This document shows, one piece after another, positions 48,512 to 60,654 of a DNA stretch of 64,000 nucleotides. Every line of letters begins with the position of its first letter. The stretch's first letter is position 1. Source of the DNA: Cranoglanis bouderius (lineage: Eukaryota; Chordata; Actinopteri; Siluriformes; Cranoglanididae); assembly GCA_023630585.1 (NCBI GenBank), contig CM042548.1:14225527-14289526 (forward strand). Reading direction: 5' to 3'. The notes beneath the pieces are model-generated. The model searched no databases. It was given only the letters and a program-made list of their open reading frames with translations, and had not been told where the DNA came from. The position numbers and the translations under genes were made by a program.

Positions 48512-49193
48512 TATTTGCACTGGGGGAGCCACTTTGAGAGCCACTGGTTAACAGCAACATGTAAATTTACATTTGCATTTACATACAAATAAAACTGAGT
48601 TGAAATTACAAACACGAGACACAGAAAAAATGAAAACCTGCCGGATTATAAAGATAAAAATAAAAGAAGTGTTCCTTGGCCTCTAACTAAAATGTCTGCT
48701 GTTTGTAGCCTAGCTTAGCTATGTTAATAACTAACAAAAACCAAATATTAATAACTAACAAAAACAAATGTGTTAATTAGAAATCACTCCAAATCATTCA
48801 TCTAAAGAATCCATGGTTTAGTTATTGAAAGGTTTGTTTGAAAATGCGCCGAGAGATGTGCCCATCAAGCGCCATTTTGCCATTTTTTGTAATTCATTTA
48901 TTAAGTATTGAACAAAGCAGTGTTAGCTCTCATACAGTTGCTGAAACTCAAATAGTGTCACTGCCTTCTTTCTCTTGTTGGTCCTTTATACAAGAACATA
49001 CAGAAAAAAATATTCGCCATTTTTTAAACCCTTGATTACTGTGATGACACTGAATTCGAAAACTGTAGCTAGTAACAAGTATTTAGCTAGGTTAGCGACT
49101 AGCTTGCACAAGCCACTGTGACTTAACGTCACGTTTCCAAGCTGTATACAGATAATGGTCATGTTCCACATTACTTATTTATTTATTTATTTA

Positions 49194-49246
49194 AAATTTA
49201 TTCATCATCAGTAACCACTTTATCCTGGTCAGGATCACGGTGGATC
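49194..49246 (+). mobile_element. Short SINE-like fragment
   Basis: TTTATTCATCATCAGTAACC and ACTTTATCCTGGTCAGGATC match a motif I recall from fish SINE-type repeats. Only about 50 bp, so identity is tentative. Confidence 0.4.
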
Positions 49247-49559
49247 TTGAGTCTTTTCTGTTTGAGTGTTTGATTTGTGGTTGTTCTCTTATCTGCTCTC
49301 TAGTTTTATTCATCCATGGTTTTCAGGAATAGATGTCGATTTTGACAGGGAATAAACCGAGTTGGATGAACCTGTCAGGAGTTTTGGGGGTGGGATGAAA
49401 TGTGTGTACATGAGTGGGAAAAGAAGAGCAGAAGCAGATACAGTAGCTGTGGCAGGAACAACGCCCTGTCTGTCAGTGTCACTTCAGAAGTGCTTTATAT
49501 AACGCAGATGTCCTCAGCACAAGTCCTCACATCCTTCCTTAACCAGAATGAGACGCTTT

Positions 49560-49920
49560 CAGACAGAAGTGTGAAGAGCTGCCAGGGTTGCAAACGTGCC
49601 GCTCTGCCTCTACAGCTGACTTTAACTCTTCTGGCTCTTAAAAGAGCCTGTTACCTTCAAGGTAATTAAAGTGCTAATGAATGACCTGCCATTCTTTGCT
49701 GCACTCAGAGTAAAGGGCCGGGGGATGGGGGCGGAGGCTCACTGCCAGGGTTCCCCTGACATAATCAAACATTTTTTTCCCCAAGTACATAATGAAATTG
49801 AGGTTTTAGGTCTACATACTGTATGTCTACCAATGAAGCCAAACAGATGTCAGAATAAGTGCACAATTATGCTTCATGTTCTGTCTCATCATTCTGTCCC
49901 CTCATGCCCTTGTTAACTGG
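49560..49920. promoter_or_regulatory. Candidate conserved non-coding block
   Basis: Unique sequence with CAAGGTAATTAAAGTGCTAA and TGAATGACCTGCCATTC, rich in homeodomain-type sites. No long ORF and no repeat signature. Inference from composition only. Confidence 0.25.
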
Positions 49921-51309
49921 GAAAGCATGCCTCAACCTTCGTAGGCCGCTTCTCTCATTATTCTGCTGTATCCCAAACAAAAGTATGATTATGGTACTTC
50001 TGTTTGACACAGCCTATTATTTCTATTTGAATGAGTAGTCCTTGTGAGGCTATGATGGATGACAGTGGAGAGGAGATAAGAGCTGTCTGAACCACTTAAA
50101 ATCACAGTCTTCAAGGAGGCTCAGAGAACTGAAGCTCTAACCTCTGTCATTCATTAGAGGAAAATAAGCAGGGTATGGGCCCTTAAAGTCTTGACTGTCC
50201 AGTGGCACTACATCTACACTCACACAAACAGCTTTATACACTAAGACAAGTCAAATCTGTTTTTTTTTTTTTTGTTTTTTTTTTGCGATATCCCGCAGTC
50301 AGGATTACGGAAAGAATGACAGAAAATTCTAGTTTTAATTCAGATTTCAGAAACTGGAATACTGTAAATTTTTATAAAGCAGCGTCACTGAGAACCGGTG
50401 GCCATCTTTCATCTCTGTCCCTACCACAGTTCCTCATTTCTGCTCTGAACTGGCGAGTGACTCTCAAGTCCAGGCTCCATATTGAGGGTCAGAGGAACTT
50501 TGATCTCCACAGGCCTTATACTGATTGTGTAATTCTGCCAGTAGTGTGTGGACCCAGAGCTCAGTGCCCAGTGTTCCCTGAAGGTCACCATGAAGCACTG
50601 AATGTTCTCCAGAGAAGACATAGTGGAGCATGTGGTGTGACTGTCTTTTTTCTCTTCTCCTGGCCTGGATGACAGGGCTGATGGTTTGTTTCTGGAAGAG
50701 ACGCTTTATTGTTTTCTTTTTCTTTCCAGCATTAGGTTTGTGAGTGAGAAAAGCAGAGCGTTCCTGTACCAGTGCCCACGCTCTGAGCTGCAGAATCCTC
50801 TCTCGTGATTGGCTGCCGGCGAGTGGAGACTCAGGGGAACTGCAGGAAGGGCTCTCTCTCTCTCATCAGCCTTTCCGCTTTTACCTTTTTATTATTAAAC
50901 ATCCTCCACATGGAAGGTCTGCTTCAAAGCCACAGGCCATTAACTTTTCTGCACTTGGGATTTAAAGCAGAGTGTCTGACACAGATTGTGTAAGTTTTGT
51001 CTGGTTTTCCCCCTGAGGCTTAAGGAATGAGCGGAAAAAATGAGGCCTAGTGCATGTTTTAAAGTTTTTACCATAATGATTTGTGGACTTGTGAAGGCCC
51101 AATGATTGTTTTACATCCCTGCATACCTTCTTACCTGTTATTTGCAGTAGGCTAGCAGGATATTGATTTTTCACTGTTCACAATTTACCTTCCAGATTAA
51201 CAACTTAGCCCTGAAAGCCATCATGCAGAGTTCCACAACAGTTTATAGTAATGCTCGTTTCAGTAATGATCAATCAGCTCAGTCTTAAAGAGGCTTTAAA
51301 AAATGTATT

Positions 51310-51605
51310 CAGTTATTACTTTTTATCCCATTTTTTCTCCAAGTTGGTCACCTGCCAATACCACCAACCAGCTCTTCCCTATTCTACACTAGCTACCAAC
51401 CCAGGAGAGTGAAAGCTAACACGCGCTTCCTCTGAGATAACCACATCTTTTTTTGAAACACTGCTCGAGGCAGCATAACACACTCAGATGAAAGCGCTAT
51501 CTGCCCTCTTCCACATACATGAGCGCACAGATGCCCATGATTGGCCAGTTTTGCTCTCTAGGACACCCGGCCACGGATGGCTGGGATTTGAACTTGTGAG
51601 CTCCC
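51310..51605 (-). mobile_element. tRNA-derived SINE, minus orientation
   Basis: Read on the minus strand it opens GGGAGCTCACAAGTTCAAAT (B-box-like GTTCAAATCCC). It continues GTCCTAGAGAGCAAAACTGG and TCAGAGGAAGCGCGTGTTAG and ends GGAGAAAAAATGGGATAAAA. The layout fits a tRNA-derived SINE found in ostariophysan fishes. Sequence in 51430-51480 diverges. Confidence 0.65.
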
Positions 51606-51692
51606 GACAATTTTTTTTTTGGGTTGCGTGACTTGGGACCCCCATTACACACATTTTTAAACAAAACGTACAGTCGTCCCACATGCTATAAA

Positions 51693-52281
51693 TACTATAC
51701 AGCCATAACTTTAAAACCACTAACAGGTGAAGTGAATAACATCAACTGTCTTGTTACAATGGCACCTGTCAAAGGGTGGGATATATTAGGCAGAAAGTGA
51801 ACAGTCAGTTCTCAAAGTTGGAAAATATGTTGGAAGCCGGAAAAATGGGCAAGCATAAGGATCTGAGCGACTTTGACAAGGGTCAAATTGTGATGGCTAG
51901 ATGACTGGGTCAGAGCTTCTCCAAAACGGCAGGTCTTGTGGGGTGTTCCCGGTATGCAGTGAATAGTACCTACCAAAAGTGATCCAAGGAAGGACAACCG
52001 GCATTCATGTGGATGTTACTTTGACAAGAACCAGCTACCTAAACATTGTCGCAGACAAAGTACACCCCTTCATGGCAACGGTATCCGATTCCGATCCATG
52101 GAGACCCCACCTTACAGGACTTAAAGGATCTGCTGTCAATTTCTTGGTGCCAGATACCACAGCACACCTTCAGAGTTCTTGTGGAGTCCATGCCTCAACG
52201 GGTCAGAGCTGTTTTGGCGGCACAAAGGGGACCTACACAATATTGGGCAGGTGGTTTTAATGTTATGGCTGATCAGTGTAA
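51693..52281 (+). mobile_element. Internally deleted Tc/mariner element
   Basis: Ends are inverted copies: ACAGCCATAACTTTAAAACC on the left, and on the right the complement of GGTTTTAATGTTATGGCTGA. Inside, the left part (51770-51995) resembles a transposase 5' region on the minus strand (frame with KTCRFGEALTQ). The right part (52005-52260) resembles the other end of the same transposon. The joint near 52000 (GGACAACCGG/CATTCATGTGG) marks loss of the middle. It is non-autonomous. Family identity is from memory of a common fish Tc element. Confidence 0.8.
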
Positions 52282-52394
52282 ATACAAAAACTAAATTTAA
52301 TAGGCCTAATAGGTTATTTATAGTAATTTATAGTTAAAACAAACATTTGGGCCCTATAGGATACACAACAATGAAAAGACCTAGAAATGCAGTC

Positions 52395-52590
52395 AATACC
52401 ACAATGATTAAAATTGTTTATTCTTTAAAGAACAACACGTTGTAGTTTTTATCTATTTATAGTCACATTCACTATTGTGGAACACCCAAAAAAAAAAAGT
52501 CAGTTCCTGTCCTCAAAGCTATAAACAGTCGTTTCCTCTTGAAGGCGAGAAAGCACAGCTTGTTACCGAGAAACGGCAAAGCTAATTATT
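52395..52590 (-). repeat. Foldback repeat family A, copy 12
   Basis: Reverse fragment: TTAAAGAACAACACGTTGTA, TTTATAGTCACATTCACTAT, GTGGAACACCC, GTCAGTTCCTGTCCTCA, CTATAAACAGTCGTTTCCTC. Confidence 0.75.
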
Positions 52591-53282
52591 GGTACAAAAA
52601 ATGATAAAGTATTTCCATAGATCTTGTGCATGAACACAGGAGACAAATTGTCTTAAACCATGCTGCTATCACATCTCAGTGTTTTACCTACCCTGGCAAA
52701 GGAAGCCTCCAAAGAATCGCTTGGTTACTGTGAGGACGATAATATCACATTAGTGTTGGCTGATTGGTATTGGCTGATATCCAAAGCTCTGATATCAATA
52801 TGAGATCGAAAATCTGGAAACAAAATAACATGCTTATTTATTTAAAACCAGAAATTTGAACAGTACAGCACTTATTGTTTCTAAAGGTTTCTGTTGAAGC
52901 TACGTTGTAATTTTGGCTCTTGTATCTAGTCCTCAACATTCCAGTTGAGAACAGCAGACCGGCTTTTAGACGAGGTACATAAGTACAAGACAGATTCTAC
53001 ACATGCAGCGGTCTTCCTGCAGACTGCATTGGGAGTTGTTGGAAGAAAAATGACTTTGACCGGATTACATTTCTTTGGCTGTACACGAGTAAGGGCAGCT
53101 TTACACATATGAATTAAACATAAGCTGGGGAAAGGAAAAGTTTTCCTTGAACATGGCACTGTATTTTTTCTTCCAGTGAGAAGCTGGAAATCGAGTGGTG
53201 CAACAGACGTTTTCTATACATCTTTAAAAGCGCACAGTCGGATTCAGATTATTCTCGGCTCTCCGAGCTGTCAAACAGATGT

Positions 53283-53308
53283 CCCCCCCCCCCCCCAGCC
53301 CCCCCACC
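53283..53308. repeat. Poly-C tract
   Basis: 14 C, AG, 7 C, then ACCC. The minus strand is a strong G-quadruplex candidate. A short GA run follows at 53333-53355. Confidence 0.93.
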
Positions 53309-53984
53309 CTGTCTGCAAACAGACTGAGAAAAGAGAGAGAGAGGGAGAGAGAGATGAAAATAGTACTAAAGTGTCATTCCTCAAAATGATCAAAAAGGAT
53401 AACTGCAAGGATTGTCCTATGAATAAAGCTATCAGACACACGCAGGTATAATTATCGTGTCCAGGCAGGAAGGGAAGACAGGAGTCCTCACATTTCGCAC
53501 CAATTATCACACTGCAGTGTGGACAAGTGAGCAGACACTACAGACTGAATAAAGGATCACGCTCGGTGTGCAGTCAGCATGGTATATAAGGACAAAGCAT
53601 GAGTGTGTAATATCTTCGTTCAGTATTAACGGCAAACAAACAACACGTAAACAGCTGCGGCGCCTCCCCGCGCACCTCCGCGCACCTCCGCGCACAACCC
53701 CTTCTGCAAGGTGATTCGGACTCCTCTGTAGTTCCCTTCAAAGGAAGCGTAACGGAAAATTGTTTGCAGTGGGCTCTCCCGCACGCACTCAGCAGTCGTC
53801 CTCAGCCGTTGTCTTGGAAACAGAACTTCAGCCGTTTGTAGATATGACATTCTATCAATCTTCTCATTTGGGGAAGGACTGCATGTAGCACATCAGCGGA
53901 GGAAGAGAGAAAGGACCGGTGGAGGAAGGTCTTCGAGTCTTAGGCACCTTTATGGGTGCACTTCACTCGGGCGTGGGGGTGGTG

Positions 53985-54170
53985 GGGGTCATCGCACAAC
54001 AAGCCCCATCTCATGGCAATTAAAGAGTGCACCAAGCCGGTTAGAGCGCGCCCGCCTCTGCCTAGCGGAGTCGGAGAAATAAACACGTTAAATGGTGTGA
54101 TTAATCCATCTCACAGAACCATGGAAACAGTAAGCTGCTGGGCTGTGATAATGAAGACATGGGTCTCTGT
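53985..54170. promoter_or_regulatory. Candidate conserved non-coding block
   Basis: GGCAATTAAAGAGTGCACCA, GGTGTGATTAATCCATCTCA and AACCATGGAAACAG lie in unique DNA next to a CpG-rich stretch (53650-53830). Inference from composition only. Confidence 0.25.
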
Positions 54171-54173
54171 GGA

Positions 54174-54205
54174 AGGTGTGTGTGTGTGTGTGTGTGTGCG
54201 TGTGG
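54174..54205. repeat. (TG)n microsatellite
   Basis: ~30-bp TG run ending in CGTGTGGTGG. Confidence 0.9.
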
Positions 54206-54782
54206 TGGTCTTGGTGTGTTAACAAAACAGAAAGGGCATTCAAGGTTCTGGTCCACATGCACACCACGAAGAGTGTTCCTATAACACCTCAAGACAACAT
54301 TTAATGCTTTTCTAACATTCAGAAGATTCTGTTTTCCTTACCAACTTGCACATTTTACAGCTTGCCTTCACACTTTCTGTCTTTCCACCTGAAAAATCAG
54401 TAGACGGAGCTCCTTTTGTGCTGGTATGGGGGGAAAAAAGGCTCACGCGGCGTGCACACTGTAACCATAACAACATTCTTACCAGTCCCAGCTAGTGCTG
54501 GCTAAGCAGCTTGATCTCTAGATTAGATTTATAATGATTAGTAATGCAGGTGAAATAAAGATTGGCATAACTCTGGTGATGAGGAGGTTGTTGTCTTCAC
54601 CGTAGCTTTGGAGACAAGAGACTGTAAGCTGCTTGTGTGACTATACTCTATGCAGCTACAGTTAAAGTGGGACGTCACATCACGTACTAGAAAATGCACC
54701 CAATGTTATTTTTAGTTACAGCAGCACTGGAATATCAATGAGAGTTTTATTTTTTTTTTTTTTTTTTTTTTGTTAAATCTCA

Positions 54783-55092
54783 GGGGGGCACGGTGGCTTA
54801 ATGCTTAGCACATTTGCCTCACACCTCCAGGGTTGGGGGTTCAAATCCAGCCTCCACCCCATGTGCATGGAGCCTGCATGCTCTCCCTGTGCTTCAGGGG
54901 TTTCCTCTGCATACTCTGGTTTCCTCCCCCAGTCCAAAGACATGCACTGTAGGCTGATTGGCATTTTCAACTTGTGTGAATGGGTATGTGTGCGATTACG
55001 CCCTCAAATGGATTGGCCCCCCGAGCTCCCTCGGATAGACCCCAGGCTCCCCCACGACCCTGTGTAGGATAAGCGGTATGGATGGATGGATG
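54783..55092 (+). mobile_element. DANA/Mermaid-like SINE (V-SINE type)
   Basis: It starts GGGGGGCACGGTGGCTTAAT and has B-box GGTTCAAATCC-like GGGGGTTCAAATCCAGCC. The core has GGTTTCCTCCCCCAGTCCAA and AGACATGCACTGTAGGCTGA, and the tail is a (GGAT)n run. This is the layout of tRNA-derived DANA/Mermaid SINEs of fishes. Confidence 0.8.
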
Positions 55093-55261
55093 TCATAAAT
55101 CCCCTTATATTCACTCACTAACACTAAGACTCATCTTTCATTAGCACTTTGTAAGTTTTGTGAGGAGGTAAAGAACTTATTTTCTGACCAAAAAAAATAA
55201 ACCACCAGGGGCAGCACTTTTTGCCCACCTTGCAGCCATTTCCGATGGGACTGCCTCTGCA

Positions 55262-55521
55262 CTTACACTTATATATCGCCTTTTAACCTTTGCCGTTCAC
55301 AAAGCGCTTTACACTGTGTCTCACTCATCCATTCACACACAGACTCACACACCAATGGCAGCAGAGCTATCATGCAAGGCACTAGCCAGTCATCAGGAGC
55401 AACTTGGGGTTGGGCTTGCCCAAGGACACTTCGGCACATGGAGTCATGTGGGCCAGGAATCAAACCGCCAGCCCTACGATTAGCGGACAACCCTATCTAC
55501 CACCTGAGCCACAGCCACCCC
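55262..55521 (-). mobile_element. Fish SINE-like retroposon, minus orientation
   Basis: Plus-strand landmarks: CACAAAGCGCTTTACACTGT, CATTCACACACAGACTCACA, GCCCAAGGACACTTCGGCAC, GAATCAAACCGCCAGCCCTA, CTACCACCTGAGCCACAGCC. The last two are complementary to a tRNA-like B and A box, giving a minus-strand tRNA-related head. Confidence 0.7.
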
Positions 55522-56726
55522 TCTGGTGACTCTCTCATTTTTCCCATTTCCTTTTATTCTAGACAATCAAACAGCATGCACTTTTATACCATTCATTGGA
55601 CACCCGTGCTTGGAACCTTGGACACAGACTGCTGTCCACTGTATGAACTTCTAATAAATCACATGATCATTAGTTTAATCAATTGAAATGCTGCCCAATC
55701 TGTAGACCTCTATATTAGACACCTAGATAAAGGATGATGTTATACTATACACACAAAGCCACTTCAAGTCCATACTCTCCCTCTAAGGCCACTCTGAAAT
55801 GAAAAACCTACAGTAAAAGTTTAAAAAGTTTTATGGTGAGAAATTTCATACATTATGAAAGCAGCAAGATTAAACACTCGGCTAAAAAGGTGAACCCTCT
55901 GACCAGACTCACTCGCTCCTCGTTGTTATGGGAACAATGGTGTGGCTCGGTTCATGTGTTATAGCATCTGTACACACTGCTGAGATTTGGACACATATTT
56001 AAAGTTTATTCAGAATCTCGAATCGGAATGAATTCCTTTAAATTGGTGAAAATCTTTGCATGTAAACACAAACTGATGTAGCAACATCATGCTACTCATA
56101 ATATCCTGGTATGCAAAGCTACAAGCTAGCTAACTTAGCTAATGTTATTGAGCAAAACTGTGATTGTTATGTTGAAAAATCAAGACTGATACTTAAATCC
56201 CACTTGACAAGAGCGAGCTATTTTACTACCAGATAACTATTAGGCTAGCTTTTTTTTTTTTTTTTTTTCTTTTTTGGAGAATCAGAATAGCGGTTTGCTA
56301 GTTGTATATTCCTGTACAAACCAAAGGTGAAGTGTAGAGAAGTTCCTAAGACTTTTTAAGATGATCAAATATTAAACAGTTATTATTCTATTCTACATAA
56401 GCGATGTACTTATACTCAAGCTTGACATGAGATCCGTCTCTGCTGTTTGCCAACCACACTCTCATTTTTCCGAAAACGTATCCCTTCACCTATCCATATT
56501 TCATCATGTCAGCCAGCGAGATCAAAATTAAGGATTAAAATTGTGCACCAGACCCTCTGCAGGTCCCACCCAAGACTCCTATCAAAACCCAGGCAAGTTG
56601 AGTAAGGAGATCTGAGGCAGATTATACACTGAGAGCGCCTTGAGCAAGGGCACGGGTTATCGCCGAGCAGAGACAGGCTCATTTTCTATTTCTGTGGAGA
56701 CAGAAAGACCAGCACTCCACTCACCA

Positions 56727-56728
<2 letters not shown>

Positions 56729-56779
<51 letters not shown>
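56729..56779. repeat. (GA)n microsatellite
   Basis: ~51-bp GA run. Confidence 0.95.
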
Positions 56780-56786
<7 letters not shown>

Positions 56787-58395
56787 AAGTAAGTAAGCCA
56801 CACACTTCCTGCTGGGAGACGGTAAACAACAACAACAACAAAAAAACAGGAGTTTGTTTCACTTCAATCAGCACTGCTCCAGTTCAGGTAAAGCAGAAAC
56901 AAACATCTCTCGTGTTTATCTGCTGTTGACATTTCAGCTGCCTGCCTCCTGACTGCCTCCAAGAGACGTAAAAGCATCACTCTTCTCCTTCTTCTACTGT
57001 ATTTTAACTGCAGGACTGACTCTCTCTCTCTCTCTCTCTCTGTCTGTCTCAGAGCTGAGGTTGAACTTCCTTTTCCTCAGACTTGTCTTTGAACGTAACT
57101 CTGGAGTTCCTCTCTGTGGTAGGCCCAGACTGTGTTAAAAGAACTGCTCTGACTGACAGGCTGATGGAGCTGTCTGAGAGTATTAGGATCCTTTTCCCCT
57201 TGCCAACTTCCTGCCCCAGACGGGCAGCCCAGGTTCTGCGATATGGTTGTTGGGGGCAATTAGACTCTGATTTCAAGGAGCTCGATTCCACAGAGAGGCC
57301 ATTAGTCACTCTGCCACGACGAGAAGATGGCCACACGGTTGTTCAGATCCTTCCCGGTTTGATCCTTCTCTGTGACACGACACCGTGTCGGTCAGCTCCT
57401 GCGCGTGTATGTGTGTGTGTGTGTACGTGTTTTTCATGACTCTGCTCTCCCCCATTGTGTTATTTTGCACAGGAGCAGATGGGCTCTCAGCGTAAAGTGC
57501 TCCTTTTTTTGCCCAGTCACCGGGAGCACACAGCGCCGCACGTTATAAAGGATATACTGCTCCGCTTCTGCAAATAGAGCACAATCTGTTACCGCGTCGC
57601 TTTCCGAGGGCTTTGCAAGGGATTTGTTGTAAAAAATTATTTGACATTCCCGTGTTCGTCTTCACACACACTAGAAACAAATGCACTCGGTATGTTTCAA
57701 AGGAAACGTCTATTTTAGGAGCAAACGCCACACACGTTACCCACCTCTACATATCCTCTGAGTTAGATCTGAGTTAGAGTTTAGTGTCATCATTTCACGT
57801 TACTTCACTAAACGTCTGCAAACTCTCAACCCGCTAAATCGCTCAGGTCATCATACAGAAATCTAACGCTTCTCCCAATACACCAGGGCAACGGGCGGAG
57901 TCGGCTTTTTAGGTCCTACCCGATCACCCATAAAACAAACCGTTTAAAAAGAATTTCAAAATGCATTTATTTAACAAAAAAAAAACAACAAAAAAAAACC
58001 CAATAAATAATCTCTCTCTTGTTTGTAATTTCATTTTATCCTTTATCTGAGATGTATTCTGTTTGTACTTTTTTAATAAAAAAAAAAAAAACAAGTTTTA
58101 AATTATTTAATCAAATTATGTTTTATATTTTAATTAGGTTTTAAACTAAATGATTATGTCTTATTTATATTTAATTCTTGTAATTATAATTTTTTTTGAT
58201 ATTTTATATATTATAAAATACATGGTTTATATTTTTTTCCTTCATTAAAGCTCAATTAAAGCAATATTTTAATATTGTTTTTTTTAAATGAACATTTTAA
58301 AATGGTTTTCACTGCTTCTTTTCCTTTCTCATCCATTAATGGGCTTTATGAAAGGAAATAACGCAGTTCTGGAGAAAGCAGGCCTGTGTCTCTCT

Positions 58396-58398
<3 letters not shown>

Positions 58399-58451
<53 letters not shown>
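58399..58451. repeat. (TG)n microsatellite
   Basis: 53-bp TG run directly after a TC run. Confidence 0.95.
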
Positions 58452-58452
<1 letters not shown>

Positions 58453-58539
58453 CGTTCTGAGAGGATTAAATGATTACCATCTCACAATGCTCCTGATCTT
58501 ATAATCAAGTTCAGAATGCCACGAGCGACCTCTTAGTGA

Positions 58540-58750
58540 AGTGATTAGAGCTGTGCACAGATGTGCCTGCAGCCTAATGGAGCCGGCCGGCTCTTGTGCT
58601 GATAGGCGGGGAGTTACCATTGGCCGGCTGGAGGTTAGCGACGTTAGCGACGGCCGGCGTTACATTCCAGCGCAGCTCCCAGCCCATGAGCTCTCTCCTG
58701 GCAACAGGAGATTACGCATCTCTGTGTCTGTGCTAAAGCTCTCCAGTTAA
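58540..58750. promoter_or_regulatory. GC-rich unique block
   Basis: Contains GGAGCCGGCCGGCTCTTGTG (palindromic GAGCCGGCCGGCTC), TTGGCCGGCTGG and ACGGCCGGCGTT, so four CCGG-centred sites fall within 75 bp. Unlike the AT-rich surroundings. Possible CpG-rich regulatory element. Confidence 0.3.
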
Positions 58751-60654
58751 ACCCTGGGTACACTGCGACATATTTCTGCTTTAATCTCTTTTCCAGGCCA
58801 CACACTGTACTCTCAGGCCAGTAACAAGAAGCCAGGAAGAAGCACAGAGAAGAAGAAGGGAAAGGACAGTCTTACCACAGACAGTTTTACCTTATAGACT
58901 CCAAAAAGAGATGCACATGCAACTCGGTTGGAAAAAAATGGTGTAGAAGATCCTTATGGCTAGTTGGCGTAAACTCATTTGTGAGCTAGTAAGTAAGTTT
59001 TAGCTAGCTAAATGTAGATTTGTTAAAGCAATATATGTAATTTGGCATGCTAGCTAACCAGCAAGCTAAGCCTGTTATATTCTTAGTTAGCATGCCGACT
59101 TCACTGATAACCTGCCTGTGACCACAGCCGTCTTGGAAAGGTGTCCGATTCGATAGTATGCCGTAAAAACGAATGCTATTATGAACCCTCTTCTGATTCT
59201 GACACACCCAACAGCAGAACACAACATTTTGGCTGTTAAGAATCACTGTAATCTCGCATGACGTGTCTCACTCAAGAGTCTATTGTTCTAATTTTAGTGA
59301 CAGTGTGTGTGCATTAATTCACGTCTTAGAGAAGGATTTAGAAAATCATAGTTTGATGAATGTACAGTACATTAGGGGAATTTTTTTTCCTAACTAGGTT
59401 TTGCATAAATTTTTTTTTACAACTTGAATTAATTGCAGATTTGCTTTGTAGTGTCTCTGAGGCTCAGAAAGCAGCAAGCTTCCCTAAGCAGCCATTAAGA
59501 ACCGTCTCCAAGCAGCGGAGAAGCGGGGCAGCGTCCTCATCACTTACTTTCTAATCAGACGCTTTTGAAGACGGAGTGCACCCGAAGGCAGCGTGTCTTA
59601 AAGCCAGGATCATGCATGGCGCACCTTACATTGGATGTGTCATGATCAATTTGCGGTAATTGTCTAAAACAGTAGCAGTGCCTTTTTCTACATCTGCTAG
59701 CGATGACCTAAGAGTGTGCAGAGCAGCTCCACTTTGAGCAATGCAGCAGGAAAATCAGCCTAATACAGGCAGTGATCCTGATTGCTCTAGGATACAGGGA
59801 AACGCTTATGTTTTTTTTGTTTTTTTGTTTTTTTAATAAATGACTGATAGCGAATGTATGTTAAAAATTTGCTTGTAATTTTTAGAGCTGTCTGTGATTT
59901 TGCAGCCAAAAATGCTGACAAGACTTTCACTTCCTCCCAACTAACCTCATGCCCTCTGTTGAAACTACACATCGGAGATCATTTCCAGGTTGGGAAAATA
60001 TAAAACAGAAGACCGAAATGAAGAAACTAACCAAATTCATTTGCATTAAAATATATTTCAAGGGCTTTTTTTCAAGGTTATGAATATTGCAAGTTTAGAA
60101 ACGTCTTTAAGCGTTACATATCACACTTTTAACTCTCGTAGTCCAGGCTGAACGTTTTCTGAATGTTAAAGCTACAGTGTGTATGCTTTAAAACATGATG
60201 ATCCTGAGCCTCTTCTTGAATTGGCCAGAATTTCTGAACACACAAAATATACAGTACGTTGGCTCAGAAGAGTCCTACTCCTGAAAGTAGTACAGCCAAA
60301 GACGCGACATAACAGAGCTATAAATCTCACAATAATCAACCTCAAAGACCTGATTATGGAGACGGAGCACGTGGACAGGACATAAACTCACTTTCGTCTT
60401 GTGTCTTAGCTAACTTGCTTCTATCAGCTTTGTGCCGTGTTTTGATCTCTCAGAATGAACAGAGTTACACTGTGCTATTGCTTTGATTCAGAAACACAAC
60501 GCTGCGGGATCGCAATAAAACACAAAACAGAAGACAAGCTCTTGCTGAAGGAGCGAGGGTTTCTAATTGATAATAATCGATTTATGATTGTTGCCTCGAT
60601 TCATTTCAGTCGATGCATCGATCCAACTCGTCCGTCACGGAAATGAAATTTACT

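Noticed and set aside
50202..50672. 156-codon plus frame and 66-codon minus frame
   Set aside because: No recognisable domain; the plus frame begins in unique DNA and crosses a poly-T. Neither strand shows splice or homology support.
58797..58898. Possible terminal exon after TTTCCAG with Lys-rich frame ending TTATAG
   Set aside because: In the phase required after EFCAB11 exon 5 it stops after nine codons and lacks the EF-hand motif; no other gene model supports it.
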